Program-made: the position numbers and the translations under genes
Assembly (NCBI GenBank): GCA_000226015.1
Contig: JH155439.1
Span: forward strand, 54,231-101,783
Length of the DNA stretch: 47,553 nt
Source of the DNA: Mnemiopsis leidyi
Taxonomy: Eukaryota > Ctenophora > Tentaculata > Lobata > Bolinopsidae
Reading direction: 5' to 3'
The notes under the pieces: model-generated
The model's input: the letters and a program-made list of their open reading frames with translations, nothing else
Told to the model about the DNA's origin: nothing
The model's database searches: none
Shown here: in pieces, positions 1-11,505 of the stretch
Layout of the letters: each line of letters opens with the position of its first letter
Position numbering within the stretch: the first letter of the stretch is position 1

Positions 1-318
1 GGAACCTCTACAGCCTCTGCTGTCACGACGAACCCTGTCACCGGATTCAAGGAGCACTCCCTCGTCCACACCTGGGTCCGCAGACTGATGCTTGCCATGG
101 TCCCTGTCTCACATGTGCCTGATGTCTTCGCCACCATCGCAGACTCCATACCTGACACCCTCGACCTGGACTCCTTCCTGGGCTACTTCGAGAGGACTTG
201 GATCAGCGGAGTCAGCGGCAGACGGGCACGATTCCCTCCGGAGACCTGGAATCAGACTGACACAGAGAGATGGAGTTCCTTGATTGATTATCTTTGGTTA
301 CCATCAGACCTCTTGTAA
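1..318 (+). pseudogene. MULE-type transposase fragment, copy 1 (cut by window edge)
   Basis: Reads as the middle of a Mutator-like (MULE) transposase: a WVRRLMLAMVPVSHVPDVF block, then LDSFLGYFERTWISG, then FPPETWN. These match the region after the catalytic core in the FLYWCH/MULE-associated proteins common in invertebrate genomes. The upstream catalytic part lies outside the window. The open frame ends at 318 after a roughly 80-bp loss relative to copy 2, so it stops before the RTNN/EGFH-type motif expected next. Seen: a clear paralogue of the frame at 1429-1737. Inferred: a dead transposon remnant. Confidence 0.7.
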
Positions 319-1204
319 CTCTTTGTCACAAACTATGAACTCGATATAAGCAACACGCATGTTATCTAATCAGGTCTCCCGACCTAGAGTCCACCCTGGT
401 TTGCAGCCACCGACCTACAGCCCCCGACATTGAGATTTGTGTCCCCCGACCTAGAGTCCTATACCACGCACATTATATGTACAACCTTTTACAGTCAACA
501 AGTTACAAGAGTATTCAGTATAACCACAGTTAATGATGATGATATTTAAGGAAAAAATCATCAAAATTCGCATCAACCTTCGTATGACAGGTACAAATTC
601 ACTGTACCAATTTTCATAAAATTCTGAGGAATCGTCTATCGGCATCTACTGTATGACAGGTTTTAAGTATAAATTTACATAAGGACTACTTTCCTCTTTG
701 CGCTTTTCAAGCCGCGCACGAACGAACGAACGAAGAAATAAATGACGGTAACATCGTTTTATCTACTGAGAATGATATGAATAGATTCGAGAGTCGTCCT
801 ATGCCACATGTGTATGTGTAACTGTGCTTTTTTCTTTTTTCGATTTTCGAATGGAAGTTTGTTAAGGAATCCCTGCCACTAAAACCTTCGAAATAACGAT
901 ATTATCTACAGGCAATTGTCTGTTTCAATGTCACTACCTTTAGCAATCAGCTTCTGTATATAATGTTTTTAGATTTAAATGATCCATTGATCCATTGATA
1001 ACCAGTTAATAAGAGATAATAAACATATTTGAATTTAAGTTTGAGTTGTCGTTAATGTTGGGAAGTGGTGCTGGGAGGTGGAAACTGGTAATTATATTGA
1101 TAAACGTAAATGTTGCTCTGAAAAATGTTCAAAAAATAAAGACCGTCGAACTAATAACGTATTTAATTGTATGTTACATTTTATATATTATGTTTACATA
1201 CTTC

Positions 1205-1737
1205 TCGCCAACAAGGACTTCGCCATTTACCTGGAGGCTTTCCAATCCCTTGCTGCCAACTGCCCCATCCTGGCTTCCCGAGGTGATAGTGATTGATTTC
1301 GAGCAGGCACGAAGATCCTCTCTCTCCTCCACTTCCCCTCTGTCCTCGACGACGGAAGCCACTTCCATTTCTGCCAGGCGGTCCTGAGGAACCTCTAAAG
1401 CCTCTGCTACAAGACGAAGTACTAGAACATGACGAACTCTGTCACCGGATTCAAGGAGCACTCTCTCGTTTACACCTGGGTCCGCAGACTGATGCTTGCC
1501 ATGGTCCCTGTCTCACATGTGCCTGATGTCTTCGCCACCATCGCAGACTCCATCCCTGACACCCTCGACCTGGACTCCTTCCTGGGCTACTTCGAGAGGA
1601 CTTGGATCAGCGGAGTCAGCGGCAGACGGGCACGATTCCCTCCGGAGACCTGGAATCAGACTGACACAGAGAGATGGACTTCCTTGACGAGCTTGCTCAG
1701 TAGTGGATTTGTTTATATATTTTGTGACAGTAATTAG
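1205..1737 (+). pseudogene. MULE-type transposase remnant, copy 2
   Basis: Pieces of a MULE transposase appear in order but in shifting frames. NKDFAIYLEAFQSL and then VIVIDFEQA (about 1290-1310) resemble the stretch leading to the second catalytic Asp (DFE). HFHFCQAVLRNL (about 1362-1395) corresponds to the conserved FHFxQAVxRxx segment. After in-frame stops near 1396 and 1425, the frame continues at 1429 with VRRLMLAMVPVSHVPDVF, LGYFERTWISG and FPPETWN. Frameshifts and stops make it a pseudogene. No terminal inverted repeats were located. Confidence 0.72.
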
Positions 1738-2399
1738 TGTGTGAAATTGTGATTATATTCTATTGATTATCTTTGGTTACCATCAAACCTCTTGTAACTC
1801 TTTGTCACAAACTATGAACTCGATATAAGCAATACGCATGTTATCTAATCAGGTCTCCCGACCTAAAGTCCACCCTGTGGAAATCTGGATCTCCCGACCT
1901 AGAGTCCACCCTGGTTTGCAGCCGCCGACCTACAGCCCCCCGACATTGAGATTTGTGTCCCCCGACCTAGAGTCCTTTACCCCGCACATAATATGAACAA
2001 CGTTAGACAGTCAACAAGTTACAACTTACAAGAGTATTCAGTATAACCACAGTTAACCTTGATGATATTTAAGGATAAAAACCACACTTTTTGAACTGCC
2101 CCAAACGTCTCCAAAATTCGCATACATGGTTCGTTAATCGTATGACGGGTACAAAGTCACTGACCCAATTTTGATACAATTTTGAGGAATCGTCTATTGG
2201 CATCTACTGTATGACAGGTTTTAAGTATAAATTTACATAAGGACTACTTTCCTCTTTGCGCTTTTCAAGCCGCGCACGAACGTAACGAACGAAGGGATAA
2301 ATAAATGACGGTAACATCGTTTTATCTACTGAGAATGATACGAATAGATTCGAGAGTCGTCCTATGCCACATGTGTATGTGTAACTGTGCTTTTTTCGA

Positions 2400-2715
2400 T
2401 TTTCTCTTTACTCTGCTCTTTACTAGCGGAGGGTCTTACATACATTATTACCACGGAAACACGGAAAATATAAACGTAACTTCCAGAGTATTCATTTAGG
2501 TGGTTTTGTACTTCTGATACCAATTTATCAAATTTGCCAACTGTCTTTAATGGAACAAATACAATTGATATTTTTTGCCGTGTCACCTTTTTTAATAGTC
2601 CCTCGGACGTTATCCCAGGATGAGTGTTTACATGAGACCCTGCCCAAGAGAGATTTCTTGTTAAGGAATCCCCTGCCACTAAAACCTTTAAGATAACGAT
2701 ATTATCTTCAGGCAA
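2400..2715 (-). pseudogene. SGNH-hydrolase-like fragment in the repeat unit
   Basis: A minus-strand frame begins near 2715 and reads ILKVLVAGDSLTRNL and then THPGITSEGLLKKV. The G-D-S block followed by a PGxTxxxL block resembles SGNH-type esterase domains carried by some animal transposable elements. The later GTND-type block is not recognisable, so the fragment is degenerate or only similar. The frame crosses the position where copy 1 lacks roughly 230-260 bp (around 850-870), which suggests a deletion in copy 1 rather than an insertion in copy 2. Confidence 0.4.
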
Positions 2716-4714
2716 TTGTCTGTTTCAATGTCACTACCCTTAGCAATCAGCCTCTGTATAGAATATTTTAGGATTTAAATGATCCATTGATCCATTGATA
2801 ACCAGTAAATAAGAGATAATAAACATATTTGAATTTAAGTTTAAGTTGTCGTTATCGTGGGGAAGTGGTGTTGGGAGGTGGAAACTGGTAATTATATTGA
2901 TAAACGTAAATGTTGCTCTGAAAAATGTTCAAAAAATAAAGACCGTCGAACTAATAACGTATTTAATTGTATGTTACATTTTATATATATATATATTACA
3001 TTTTATATATATATTATGCAACCCGGTGGTGCTTGCATGCGTACCATCGATTATTTTGTGTTATTTTTCCGAAAATTGTCGAATAGACATCTCTTTGTCA
3101 ACCTGGAAAGTTTGAATCGCGTGTGACGATTAATCCCGAGATTGACGGCACTCCTTTTTAAGGGTCTTTTTAATATAAAGGAAAATCTTAAATCTTTACC
3201 GAGAATTAACAAAATCTTATTTCCAAAATCTATAACTTCCTAAGATGCATCGTATAATGTTCATTTACTACGTTAATTTGTGTTGTAGTCAGTAAGTTAA
3301 AGCTGGTTCACTAGTAATAATATCATGAAATAATAACGACAAATTGTGTAGCTTGAAAACTTTCTAAACAAGCCTATCTGACTTCTTACCGCTGCCAAAG
3401 CGTTTTGGATTTGTACGATTAACTGGTATTTGTACGATTAACTGGCATATGTGAATGTGCAACAGTTACGAAGTAAAAATGGGGTTAGCTACTATAGGTC
3501 GATTCTGGTCATTAATTTCGGTAAAACAGCTAGTAAGACAAGCAACAGAATGTCTAGGTGGCCCTTTGAATAAACTCCTAATATTATATATAATACTTAA
3601 CTACAGCTTTATAAAAATAAAATTTGCTTATACATTTTTTGTAACTGGATTCTCCGAATTCTTTTCCCTCGGATTTAGGGATGTATGGTCGCATTGGCCG
3701 TGGATGTTTTTTGAGATCCAATGTCTAATCACCGTAATACCATAGTTGTGGAATTTAAAACTACTAAAACTTATTCATCATTGACATAATTGACAATACT
3801 TTTTTCATCTGTTACAATTTAGATGCTTATTTTACGTCGGTCACGATACCGTGTGGCTTAGATAGAAGATTTATTACATTATATCAATATATTAAAACTT
3901 AATCCTTGAGATCGTTTCAACGGGATTTTCTCTCTACTAAACACTTCACTACCTGCAGGTGTTCTTCCTCTAGTTCCTTTGTCTTCCGTTACCTGGGAGT
4001 AACTTCTTGACGATCATGCACTGTCTAGGAAACAGTGTGCATTGAAGAAAAAGTGAATGATAAAAATAATAAATAAATTATCCGAATTTGAGATATATAG
4101 TGGAAAGCTATTCTCGGCATTAGAGTAGAAAATTGAAAATAACAATTCTGTGAAGGTACATCCTATTGTTTTATATAGAATGAATTCCACCACTGACCTC
4201 GTGATCCTTAACAATTATTACAACAGTCTCACCATCATTGAAACTGCAACTTATCTCACTCGTACACTCCTTCATAAAGAAGCTATAAATTCATCATAGT
4301 GTAATTTTTACCCCAACTGGCAAGATTGTTTTGATACGGTATGTGCACGTGCACAAAAAGTACAAAACAAGGGTTGGCGATCGACAGCGCAAATCAAGAT
4401 ATTGTTGAAATGCCCAAAAAGTGTCCGTGTGTCTGTACGTCCGCGCGCACGCTCCTTTATCTACGAATACGATCATAGGTTTCAACTGCCCCAGGCCGCA
4501 GACTATACTTCACATTATGAAATGTGCACATAATTCCTCATAAAACCTACAACAAGATCTACGATCAAACAAGAAAAACAAGAAATTCTTTTATCTTAAG
4601 TTTTATTGAGTAATTTTTCGAATGACAGATGTCAGATGACGGATTGAGACAGCGGTCGCCACGGCAGAGCGTTTTATCCCAATTGAGTGCTTTGGCAAAT
4701 GGCATTTCAGAAAT

Positions 4715-4805
4715 TTGCCGTTTACTTTACACAGCAGTGGTAGATTTACCACCGATCTATTTGTATAATAATTTTGTGTATTGCAACTGTCGCTGCTTTA
4801 TCATA
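4715..4805 (+). repeat. Dispersed direct repeat, first copy (second at 6778-6868)
   Basis: About 90 bp starting with TTTACTTTACACAGCAGTGG recurs about 2.06 kb downstream with a few substitutions and small indels, and both copies run into a CTGTCGCTGCTTTATCAT block. The surroundings differ, so this is a dispersed repeat or a partial segmental duplication. Reading frames are not conserved between the copies. Confidence 0.75.
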
Positions 4806-4988
4806 TGGGGTCTTTGGGAGCTGGTTGGCAATGACAGTAACCATCCCTATCAGTTTGGCTATTTCTGCTTTAATTTCCCCGGGCAGCTCATTGATGCATA
4901 CCTTGTCGAATAGATATGGCATAAGTCATCATTTAGAAGTCAACCCTAAAATCAGACTAGATAAAAATATTGCCATTAATAATATTAA

Positions 4989-5047
4989 TAATACTATAAG
5001 AATACTATAAGAATACTATAAGAATACTATAAGAAATACTATAAGAA
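4989..5047 (+). repeat. 11-bp tandem repeat AATACTATAAG, about 5 units
   Basis: Consecutive AATACTATAAG units, the last ones with a one-base insertion. Simple sequence in AT-rich DNA. Confidence 0.85.
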
Positions 5048-7953
5048 AGATTACTATTGATACTATCTAGCGTGCGTAATTTCACCTGATTATATCTGCA
5101 AAATGTAATTAATAACACTGAAATCTAAAGATTTAAAAGACTGGTACTGCTCTATGGTCTGCGTAGATTCGGGATTTTGAGACACAGACTAATCAACTGA
5201 TTACTTATGTGATTCTATTAATGCTTGGCCATTGAATCATCTATTCATCTAAGAAAGAACTGAAATTGATGCTCACCGTCGTTGGTCGAATCACCTTCCC
5301 CTTATAGCATTTGTTCCTAATCTTGAGAACTTGATAGGGGGCAGGGTAGGTGCTGATGGGCCAGAATTTTGGAGGAGAAGTGGTGAAGGTGGGACTGCAA
5401 GGACTGATGGGGCTGCAGCAGTAGGAGGGGTTGCAGCAACAGCTGGGGCCGCAGCAGAATGAGGGGCTGAAGGGGCTGCAGCAGTTGAAGCAGGGAGTGT
5501 GTCAGGGTCCACAAAATCCATTGGGGTAGCAGGGGGGCTAAAAAGCTCGCGATGCAACTTGTTCCATTAACCTCAATGGGGCGCAATCCTGCAAGGATAT
5601 GGGCCTCTGATCCATCCCCTTTCCTCCTGAAATTTTTTTGTCAACTTATGAAACATAGAGTAAAAAAGATTAGTTATTGATAATTCCTCTCTCAACTCTC
5701 AAGCCTGGAATCAAGTTTGGACATGAACCTTTTAGGGATTGGACTCAAGAGCATGGTTGTACAATAAGCACTGAATTTCTGGCACTGATGTTTACTTATA
5801 GAGTTTTAGTGATATCTATCACAGAGAGGAATAGAAATCATGGCGGGCGAAGTATAGCTGATCATTTGGTTAGGTTAAAACTTTCCAGGTAGGCTGCTGT
5901 TTCTTTTTATTCTAAATTTCTGATCAGCAACATCTGAAATAAATTTTAGTTGTTATAGTGCTTGTCGCGTTGTAGCCCGAGTCCACGTGGTGTGGCTCAA
6001 AGCCCTGTCAGATGTTGTTTAGCCATCAACGTTCATCGATACCCCAGCTGTGCGCATTTTGCCTTATTAGGCGAGGTGTCAAACGCGGGTCGTTTTGATA
6101 ATATGAAACAGATCTTGGTATATAAAGCAGTAGAAGGGTTAGAATAGAGTAAGATATGAAGCGGAACTGTCTTGTGCAGGACGTCTCCGGACAGTAGGGG
6201 GGTTTGTCGTGGTGCTACTTGAGGGCACGCAGTTATTGTTGGACTTATGAAACGTTTGCATTAGATCATTCATCCGGAGCGATTGCATTAGAGGATAAGG
6301 AGAGGTGGTCCTGTCATTGGGTTCATGTTTAGTGAAAATGGAATGTTCTCAACTCCAGGGTGAAAAGGGGAGAAACGAAACTGATTGAGCCGGATTTGAG
6401 GTGAGTTTATTCCGGGTCTCTTCAACTTTCTCCAAAATCTTACGCCTGTCTGACCTGGCGAGCAGTCGTGATAACCGAGGGTTTTTTAGAGTTCGAAGCA
6501 CACTTTTCTGTCACGCTTCCGTGCCAGTTCGCGAAAGGGACTAGTATGATTTATTGTGGTCGAAGATTTTGATACAGTCGGTTAGTGCGAACCAGAGAGG
6601 CACCGTTCTCGGAATTCAGGTCATCGGGATAAACTTACACCTTATTAGTAAGTCAAATGAAATAATAAAATCATTTTGAAAAATGGAAATTTGTTCTCCA
6701 TATGTTGAATAAAGATTGATATCTAATATGAATTTGGAATGAGCATACTTTTTGTATTTAATTTTTCAGTAATTCGCCGGTTACTTTACACAGCAGTGGT
6801 AGATTTACCACTGATTTATTTGTATAATAATTTTGTATTGTGTATTGAAACTGTCGCTGCTTTATCATGTGGCCGCGATCGTGTGGCTTAAATATTAAAT
6901 TATCAGCACCTCTAATGTTATTAACGTTATTAAATAACTATGTTTCTAACACCTGAAGGATTGTACAAAATACAAGGGCGCGGGAGTTTAGTTGATACTT
7001 CCGGGAATATTAGATCATGTGAACGGAAGACTTCCTTTATTTTTGGACTGAATTCGGGGGTGGCCGAAATATATGGGATAAGCCGAAATATAATTAAATG
7101 TTACAAACTTAAAGCTACGTTGAATTTGATATCTTTGTGACATTTTCATCGCCGTTTTGCTAACATTTGATGAAACGTGTTCAGTGGTCGTTCCAACCGG
7201 TAGCCACTTAACCTCTACCTGTATTTAATAACAAAAATTTATATAAAAATGTATCATTATGATTATGAAGATAATGATAACGAATTTAGTAATGGTACTG
7301 ACAAGAATAACTTCGTTTGATTGATATGTCCTGATTGGTTGATAAGTTAAACCGATTATAGTGTTAAAGATAAAGATAACGATAAAGATAACAAAAAAGA
7401 TATGAATAAAGATAATGATAACGAATTTAATCCGAAAAAAGATAAAGATGAAAGATTATGATTATGATTATGATTATTCAATGCACACCGAAAAATAAAA
7501 ATAAAAAAGCCCATTGCAAAGTTCTTTTCATCGAAAAGAATTTCTCAGTTTCGAAACAGCAAGAGGCTTATGATATCAAATATCGGATCGTCTGTACTTC
7601 AAGTAGGGTTTTCGTTATCAACTAGGGAACTTGAATTTTTGACCAATGGAGATCTAGAAATGCTTTGGAAAAAAAAGATTTTTCAACAAAATTTTTGAAC
7701 CGGTCACCCGATGGTCCTGATAATGGTATTTGATTGTATGGGTTGAACCGATGGTATTGGTTGAACCGTTGATAATTTATTAACTTCTAAGTACATAGCT
7801 CAAAGTTGTAGCTATAGTATCCAAGTGCAGAATCTCGTACAACATTAACAAGGCGCAGGCTATTACTAATAGCCCTTTCCTTTACGACGCCTGGATTTTC
7901 TGACAACCATTACCTTAAAACCTTAGTTAACCTCTTGATTATCCAAAACCTAA

Positions 7954-8118
7954 AAGATAAACATAGAGATAAAGATAAAGATAAACATAAAGATAAAGAT
8001 AAAGATGAAAAGATAGATAAAGATAAAGATAAAGATAAAGATAAAGATAAAGATAAAGATAAAGATAAAGATAAAGATAAAGATAAAGATAAAGATAAAG
8101 ATAAAGATAATGATAATT
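7954..8118 (+). repeat. (AAAGAT)n hexanucleotide array
   Basis: Near-perfect AAAGAT/ATAAAG repeats with a few interruptions (GATGAAAAG, CATAAAG). The Lys/Asp-rich and Tyr/Leu-rich open frames across it are only translations of the repeat. Related degenerate GATAA runs flank it at 7245-7460 and 8168-8222. Confidence 0.95.
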
Positions 8119-8473
8119 CATTAAAGATAATTCTTATCTGAACTCTGGCTCATTTTCTCGCTGCCTTTATAACCATAATGATAATATTAATGATAATATA
8201 AATGATAATATTAATGATAATACCTCTTCTATTATAACTCCATCAATCCGCATCTGAGCAATATTGTCACAACTTTTACCGTAATCGTGTAAGTTGTTTC
8301 ATGTGCATAACGGTGGCTAGTAGGACCTTAAAATGCTTATTCTGCAATTTTAGTAGTATTAAATACTGATCGGAATGAGATCTAATAAACCTATTTCGAT
8401 CAGTGCCGATTGTTTCTCCAATTCTTAAGTTACCCGCAGGAAACCTGGCATGTTGTGCTTCTTAGTTGTATCT

Positions 8474-8832
8474 CTACACAGTACTATACACAATACTATA
8501 CAGTACTATACACAGTACTACATAGTACTATACACAGTACTACACAGTACTATACAGTACTACACAGTACTATACACAGTACTACACAGTACTATACAGT
8601 ACTATACAGTACTACACAGTACTATACACAGTACCATACACAGTACTATACACAGTACTATACAGTACTACACAATACTATACAGTACTACATAGTACTC
8701 TATACAGTACTATACACAATACTATACACAGTACTATATACAGTACTATACACAGTACCATACACAGTACTATACAGTACTACATAGTACTACTATATAC
8801 AGTACTATACACAGTACTACACTACTAACAGT
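8474..8832 (+). repeat. CAGTACTATACA-type minisatellite
   Basis: About 30 imperfect units built on CAGTACTA(T/C)A with optional CA spacers. GTAC and AGTACT palindromes make both strands look alike. The Tyr/Thr/Gln open frames over this block are repeat artefacts. Confidence 0.93.
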
Positions 8833-8894
8833 ACACACCTTCTCACGTGTACGTCCAGCACATTTACCACAGAAAACTAATTCTACTTTTTTAG

Positions 8895-9456
8895 ACGCTG
8901 TCCAAGTACGCATCTGAGGTCATGGTGTCAGAGCTGAAAGCGTCCAAACGCGATCCAGAGTTCCAGTTTTACGATCAGAGCGAAACGAAACTCTTCGCTT
9001 ACAAGTACGTACACGCAATATAGGGGAAAATATGTAAATTCATGTGAAAAAAGTGATAAGAATTAAAGTACGAAAGGTATAAAGTACAAAAAGACGGATG
9101 GCGCAGCTAAGTTATCGAACTAAGAAAAGCGTTTATCTTTCATTTCTAAACTACTTGATGACAACTATAAAATTTCAGCGTAAAGCCGGCAGTTTTCGAC
9201 CTGTTTTTAGCAATCGCTGTTATCGCATATCTTGGAACTGTCTACCTCTGTGTAAAGGTAATTGATTTTTTGTGATGATTATTTTCGATGTAATATACGT
9301 TGACTAATGTATAATGAAATGTATAATAAGTCCTTGATAACTTGTAATGAAATAATCTCATGGATTTAAAATAAAATTTTACATTGGATACTTTTTCAGA
9401 GCATTCCCCATGCAATGACATACCTGTATCAGATGAAGAAGTTGAAATCTTCTTGA
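8895..9456 (+). CDS. 3' end (three exons) of a single-pass membrane protein
   Basis: Three phase-consistent exons: 8895-9004, 9179-9257 and 9400-9456 (stop TGA). Acceptors are TTTTTTAG, AATTTCAG and CTTTTTCAG; donors are GTACGT and GTAATT. The peptide starts TLSKYASEVMVSELKASKRD, continues to a Phe/Tyr-rich segment, then has one membrane span (VFDLFLAIAVIAYLGTVYLC) and a short basic tail ending QMKKLKSS. A C-terminal span with a 20-residue basic tail implies a membrane anchor near the carboxyl end. Upstream exons were not found; they lie in the repeat-rich DNA or outside the window. I do not recognise the family. AATAAA at 9951-9956 could be its poly(A) signal, which would make its transcript approach the convergent gene at 9986. 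Confidence 0.68.
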
Positions 9457-9985
9457 ATGTAAAGCTGTAACCTCGGGATTGTTTGATCCGTGTCCCGAGA
9501 TCGAAATACCTCCCATGTTTTCGAGTTCTTAAGGGAATTTTTATCTGAGTCAAAGATCTTGTGAATCTGAGTTGTTTATGGTTGTTTTTGCATTTGGTCA
9601 AATCGTTAAACTTTAAGTTTAACCATAAACGATTTATCGATTGGAGGAATTTATTATATACTCGTTTATTTGCTTTGCTGCTGTTTTAAGGACCTTTAAT
9701 CCTATGATATAATATATGTCTTGGAGATTTGTTTGTATTCTATTTGATAAAGTTATGATATTTTCTTCAAATATATGACTGTATCGATTCCTTATCAGTC
9801 ACACATTAAGGCCATTTGGTTTAAAATAAGTATTTCACAATTCACAGGAGTTATTGAAGAACCGAGAATCAAAATGTGTATCTTAAAACTGCGTTACAGA
9901 AAGAATAGACAGAAATGAAAATGGATTCATTATATACAGCTCTAAAATCCAATAAATTCCAGAACCTATTACCAAGTGTTACCTA

Positions 9986-10555
9986 TTATCTAGGATTACA
10001 AGCACATTCACAACCTTGTGAGAAAGAAGGCCCAGTGTTAGCATAGTTGCTTTGTTCGCCTTGATAGTTGCTGTAGTTACTATAAAAAGTACCCTGACAC
10101 TCAGCTATATTTTGACCCAGCAGTGCACTTCCACCCAATATAGGAGAGTTAGGGATACTTCCCACGGGAGACTCCGTACACTTGTACAGCACATCAGGAC
10201 CTACATACTGCTTCTTCGTCAGAGTGTCCGTTAGATTGTACTGTTGGATTGACGTGTAGTAGCTCGGGTTGTCGACTGGTTGCGTTGTGACGTCATACCT
10301 TGGGATGTAGTAGTTTTGAGGGTTTGGAATTTGGGCGAAGTATTGAGAAGTTTGGTGGCAAGGTTGCTGGTGAGGGTCGTTGTTGGTTGTTTCTGCTGGG
10401 TAGTTGTACATAGTTGGGGGTTGGACGTTGTAGTTCCTGGTTAGGGTGTTGTTGTTATTGTTGTTGATATTGCTATTGTTGTTGTCATTTTTATTGTTGT
10501 TGTTGTTGTAAGACCAGTGTTGTGTTGTGTTGTAGAAGTTCCAGCTACTCGCCAT
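9986..10555 (-). CDS. Asn/Tyr/Gln-rich 189-residue protein, unknown function
   Basis: Single uninterrupted frame from ATG (10553-10555) to TAA (9986-9988). The N-terminus MASSWNFYNTTQHWSY is followed by poly-Asn (about residues 17-36), encoded by a GTT-rich tract at about 10441-10512. The rest is rich in Pro, Tyr, Gln and Thr, with SPVGSIPNSPILGGSALLGQ near residues 131-150 and a Cys cluster GCECACNPR at the end. There is no signal peptide or membrane span. The composition resembles activation or prion-like domains of transcription and RNA-binding factors, but no DNA-binding domain is visible. It may be intronless or the terminal exon of something larger. TTTATT at 9650-9655 would give AATAAA on this strand about 330 nt past the stop. 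Confidence 0.6.
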   Translation of the reverse strand: MASSWNFYNTTQHWSYNNNNNKNDNNNSNINNNNNNTLTRNYNVQPPTMYNYPAETTNNDPHQQPCHQTSQYFAQIPNPQNYYIPRYDVTTQPVDNPSYYTSIQQYNLTDTLTKKQYVGPDVLYKCTESPVGSIPNSPILGGSALLGQNIAECQGTFYSNYSNYQGEQSNYANTGPSFSQGCECACNPR

Positions 10556-11027
10556 TTCTGTCTATTACTGGCTTGTTGTACTCATACTTTGTAATAAAAT
10601 GTAGCGTCTGCAGCACGATCAGAACTTATTACAAATTGGAGCTGGAATAACCCAAAATAGGCTATTCAATAATATTTAGAATGAAGTTAGCAATTGACAC
10701 TTTGACACAAACAAATACAAATTGGGGATATGGCTTATACTTGTTATAATCCTGATACAGATCACGTCCCTTGTCATGTTTACAATTTGTTATCAATCAT
10801 CACTACCTAATTATCGCCCCATACCGATCTAGTTCACGCTTTTTCACTGATATGATAGGCTTACTCTACTCAATATCTCATTTTCATTTTTCTCGATCTC
10901 CTAACATAGGTATAATATAATTCACGGATACTGTATTTTAGATTTATTTTATTGATGATAAAGACATGTATGTATTTGTAAATTTGAATTCCTCTTTAGC
11001 TCTCGCGACCTCCCTAAATTATAATGC
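10556..11027. other. Intergenic, nothing recognised
   Basis: AT-rich DNA upstream of the Asn-rich gene. It would carry that gene's promoter, but I see no distinctive element. Confidence 0.5.
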
Positions 11028-11142
11028 GTTCTTATGCATAAATGTACGGGATGATACACTATCTGACTTGTAAACGACAGTTAAGTATTAAAATAGAAAT
11101 TAGNNNNNNNNNNACGCCGCGGCGCGCCGCCACGCCGGTACC

Positions 11143-11194
11143 GCTTTGTACACGCCGCCGCCGGTTCACTAAAATGGCATCGGCGTGCACCCCT
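11143..11194. repeat. CG-rich foldback repeat (second copy 43604-43655, inverted)
   Basis: GTACACGCCG and CGGCGTGCAC form near-complementary arms around GGTTCACTAAAATGGCAT. The same sequence, reverse-complemented and with a few differences, occurs at about 43604-43655 (TGCACGCCAATGCCATTTTA onward). Two dispersed copies with foldback arms suggest the end of a DNA transposon or a MITE. Confidence 0.7.
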
Positions 11195-11324
11195 GCATAT
11201 AACATCACTTTCTATATTGACTACCTGACACCAAACACCAGAGTGACTTAGAATCAAACAATAGCATTAGAAAATTGAAAAAATTGTTGCATTAATTATA
11301 CTCTAAGCCCTATATTTACAACTT

Positions 11325-11505
11325 TTGCCGCGACAAAGCCGCGATTTTCACGATTTTTGCCGCGACATAGCCGCGATTTTTACGATTTTTGCCGCGACAT
11401 TGCCGCGATTTTCATGACTTTGACCGCGACAAGGCCGCGATTTTTGGCATTTTGGCTTGTCGCGGCACCGCGATTTTTGGCCTTAAAAACCGCGACAAAT
11501 TTTTG
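11325..11505. repeat. CCGCGACA / GCCGCGATTTT tandem array
   Basis: About five units of roughly 36 bp containing TTGCCGCGACA followed by GCCGCGATTTT. The far end carries the inverse TTGTCGCGGC, so the array closes as a palindrome. It is strikingly CpG-rich in an AT-rich setting. Confidence 0.8.

Larger units (their letters stand above)
1..2990 (+). repeat. Two tandem copies of a ~1.4-1.8 kb transposon-derived unit
   Basis: Copy 1 runs from beyond the left edge to about 1192 and copy 2 from about 1193 to 2990. The same order of blocks recurs: transposase frame, a CCCGACCTAGAGTCC-type short repeat zone (about 380-460 and 1855-1975), a block at 655-800 matching 2213-2385, and a tail at 900-1190 matching 2700-2985. 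The offset grows from about 1387 to 1800, so copies differ by indels as well as scattered substitutions. Each tail ends in a TATA-rich microsatellite, which may be the duplication junction. Confidence 0.85.
2991..7950. other. Non-coding, repeat-rich stretch
   Basis: I see no exon chain I can defend. Notable items: a direct repeat of an 18-bp unit at 3409-3445; a duplicated block (about 4715-4805 and 6778-6868); an 11-bp AATACTATAAG array (4989-5047); a GC-rich Ala/Pro-coding-looking island on the minus strand (about 5290-5590); a moderately GC-rich zone at 5950-6620; and degenerate GATAA-rich DNA at 7245-7460. A hydrophobic frame at 4774-5007 could be an exon relic, but its counterpart near 6840 does not keep the frame. 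Confidence 0.5.

Noticed and set aside
3455-3745. 96-residue plus-strand ORF
   Set aside because: Composition is that of random AT-rich DNA, with no recognisable motif or splice context.
5291-5586. Ala/Pro-rich protein gene on the minus strand
   Set aside because: It is low-complexity GC-rich sequence open in two frames, with no domain or splice partner; it may be a transposon relic.
7935-8141. Lys/Asp-repeat open frame
   Set aside because: It is a direct translation of the AAAGAT array.
8410-8787. Long Tyr/Thr/Gln-rich open frames
   Set aside because: They are translations of the CAGTACTATA minisatellite in two frames, with no splice or codon evidence.
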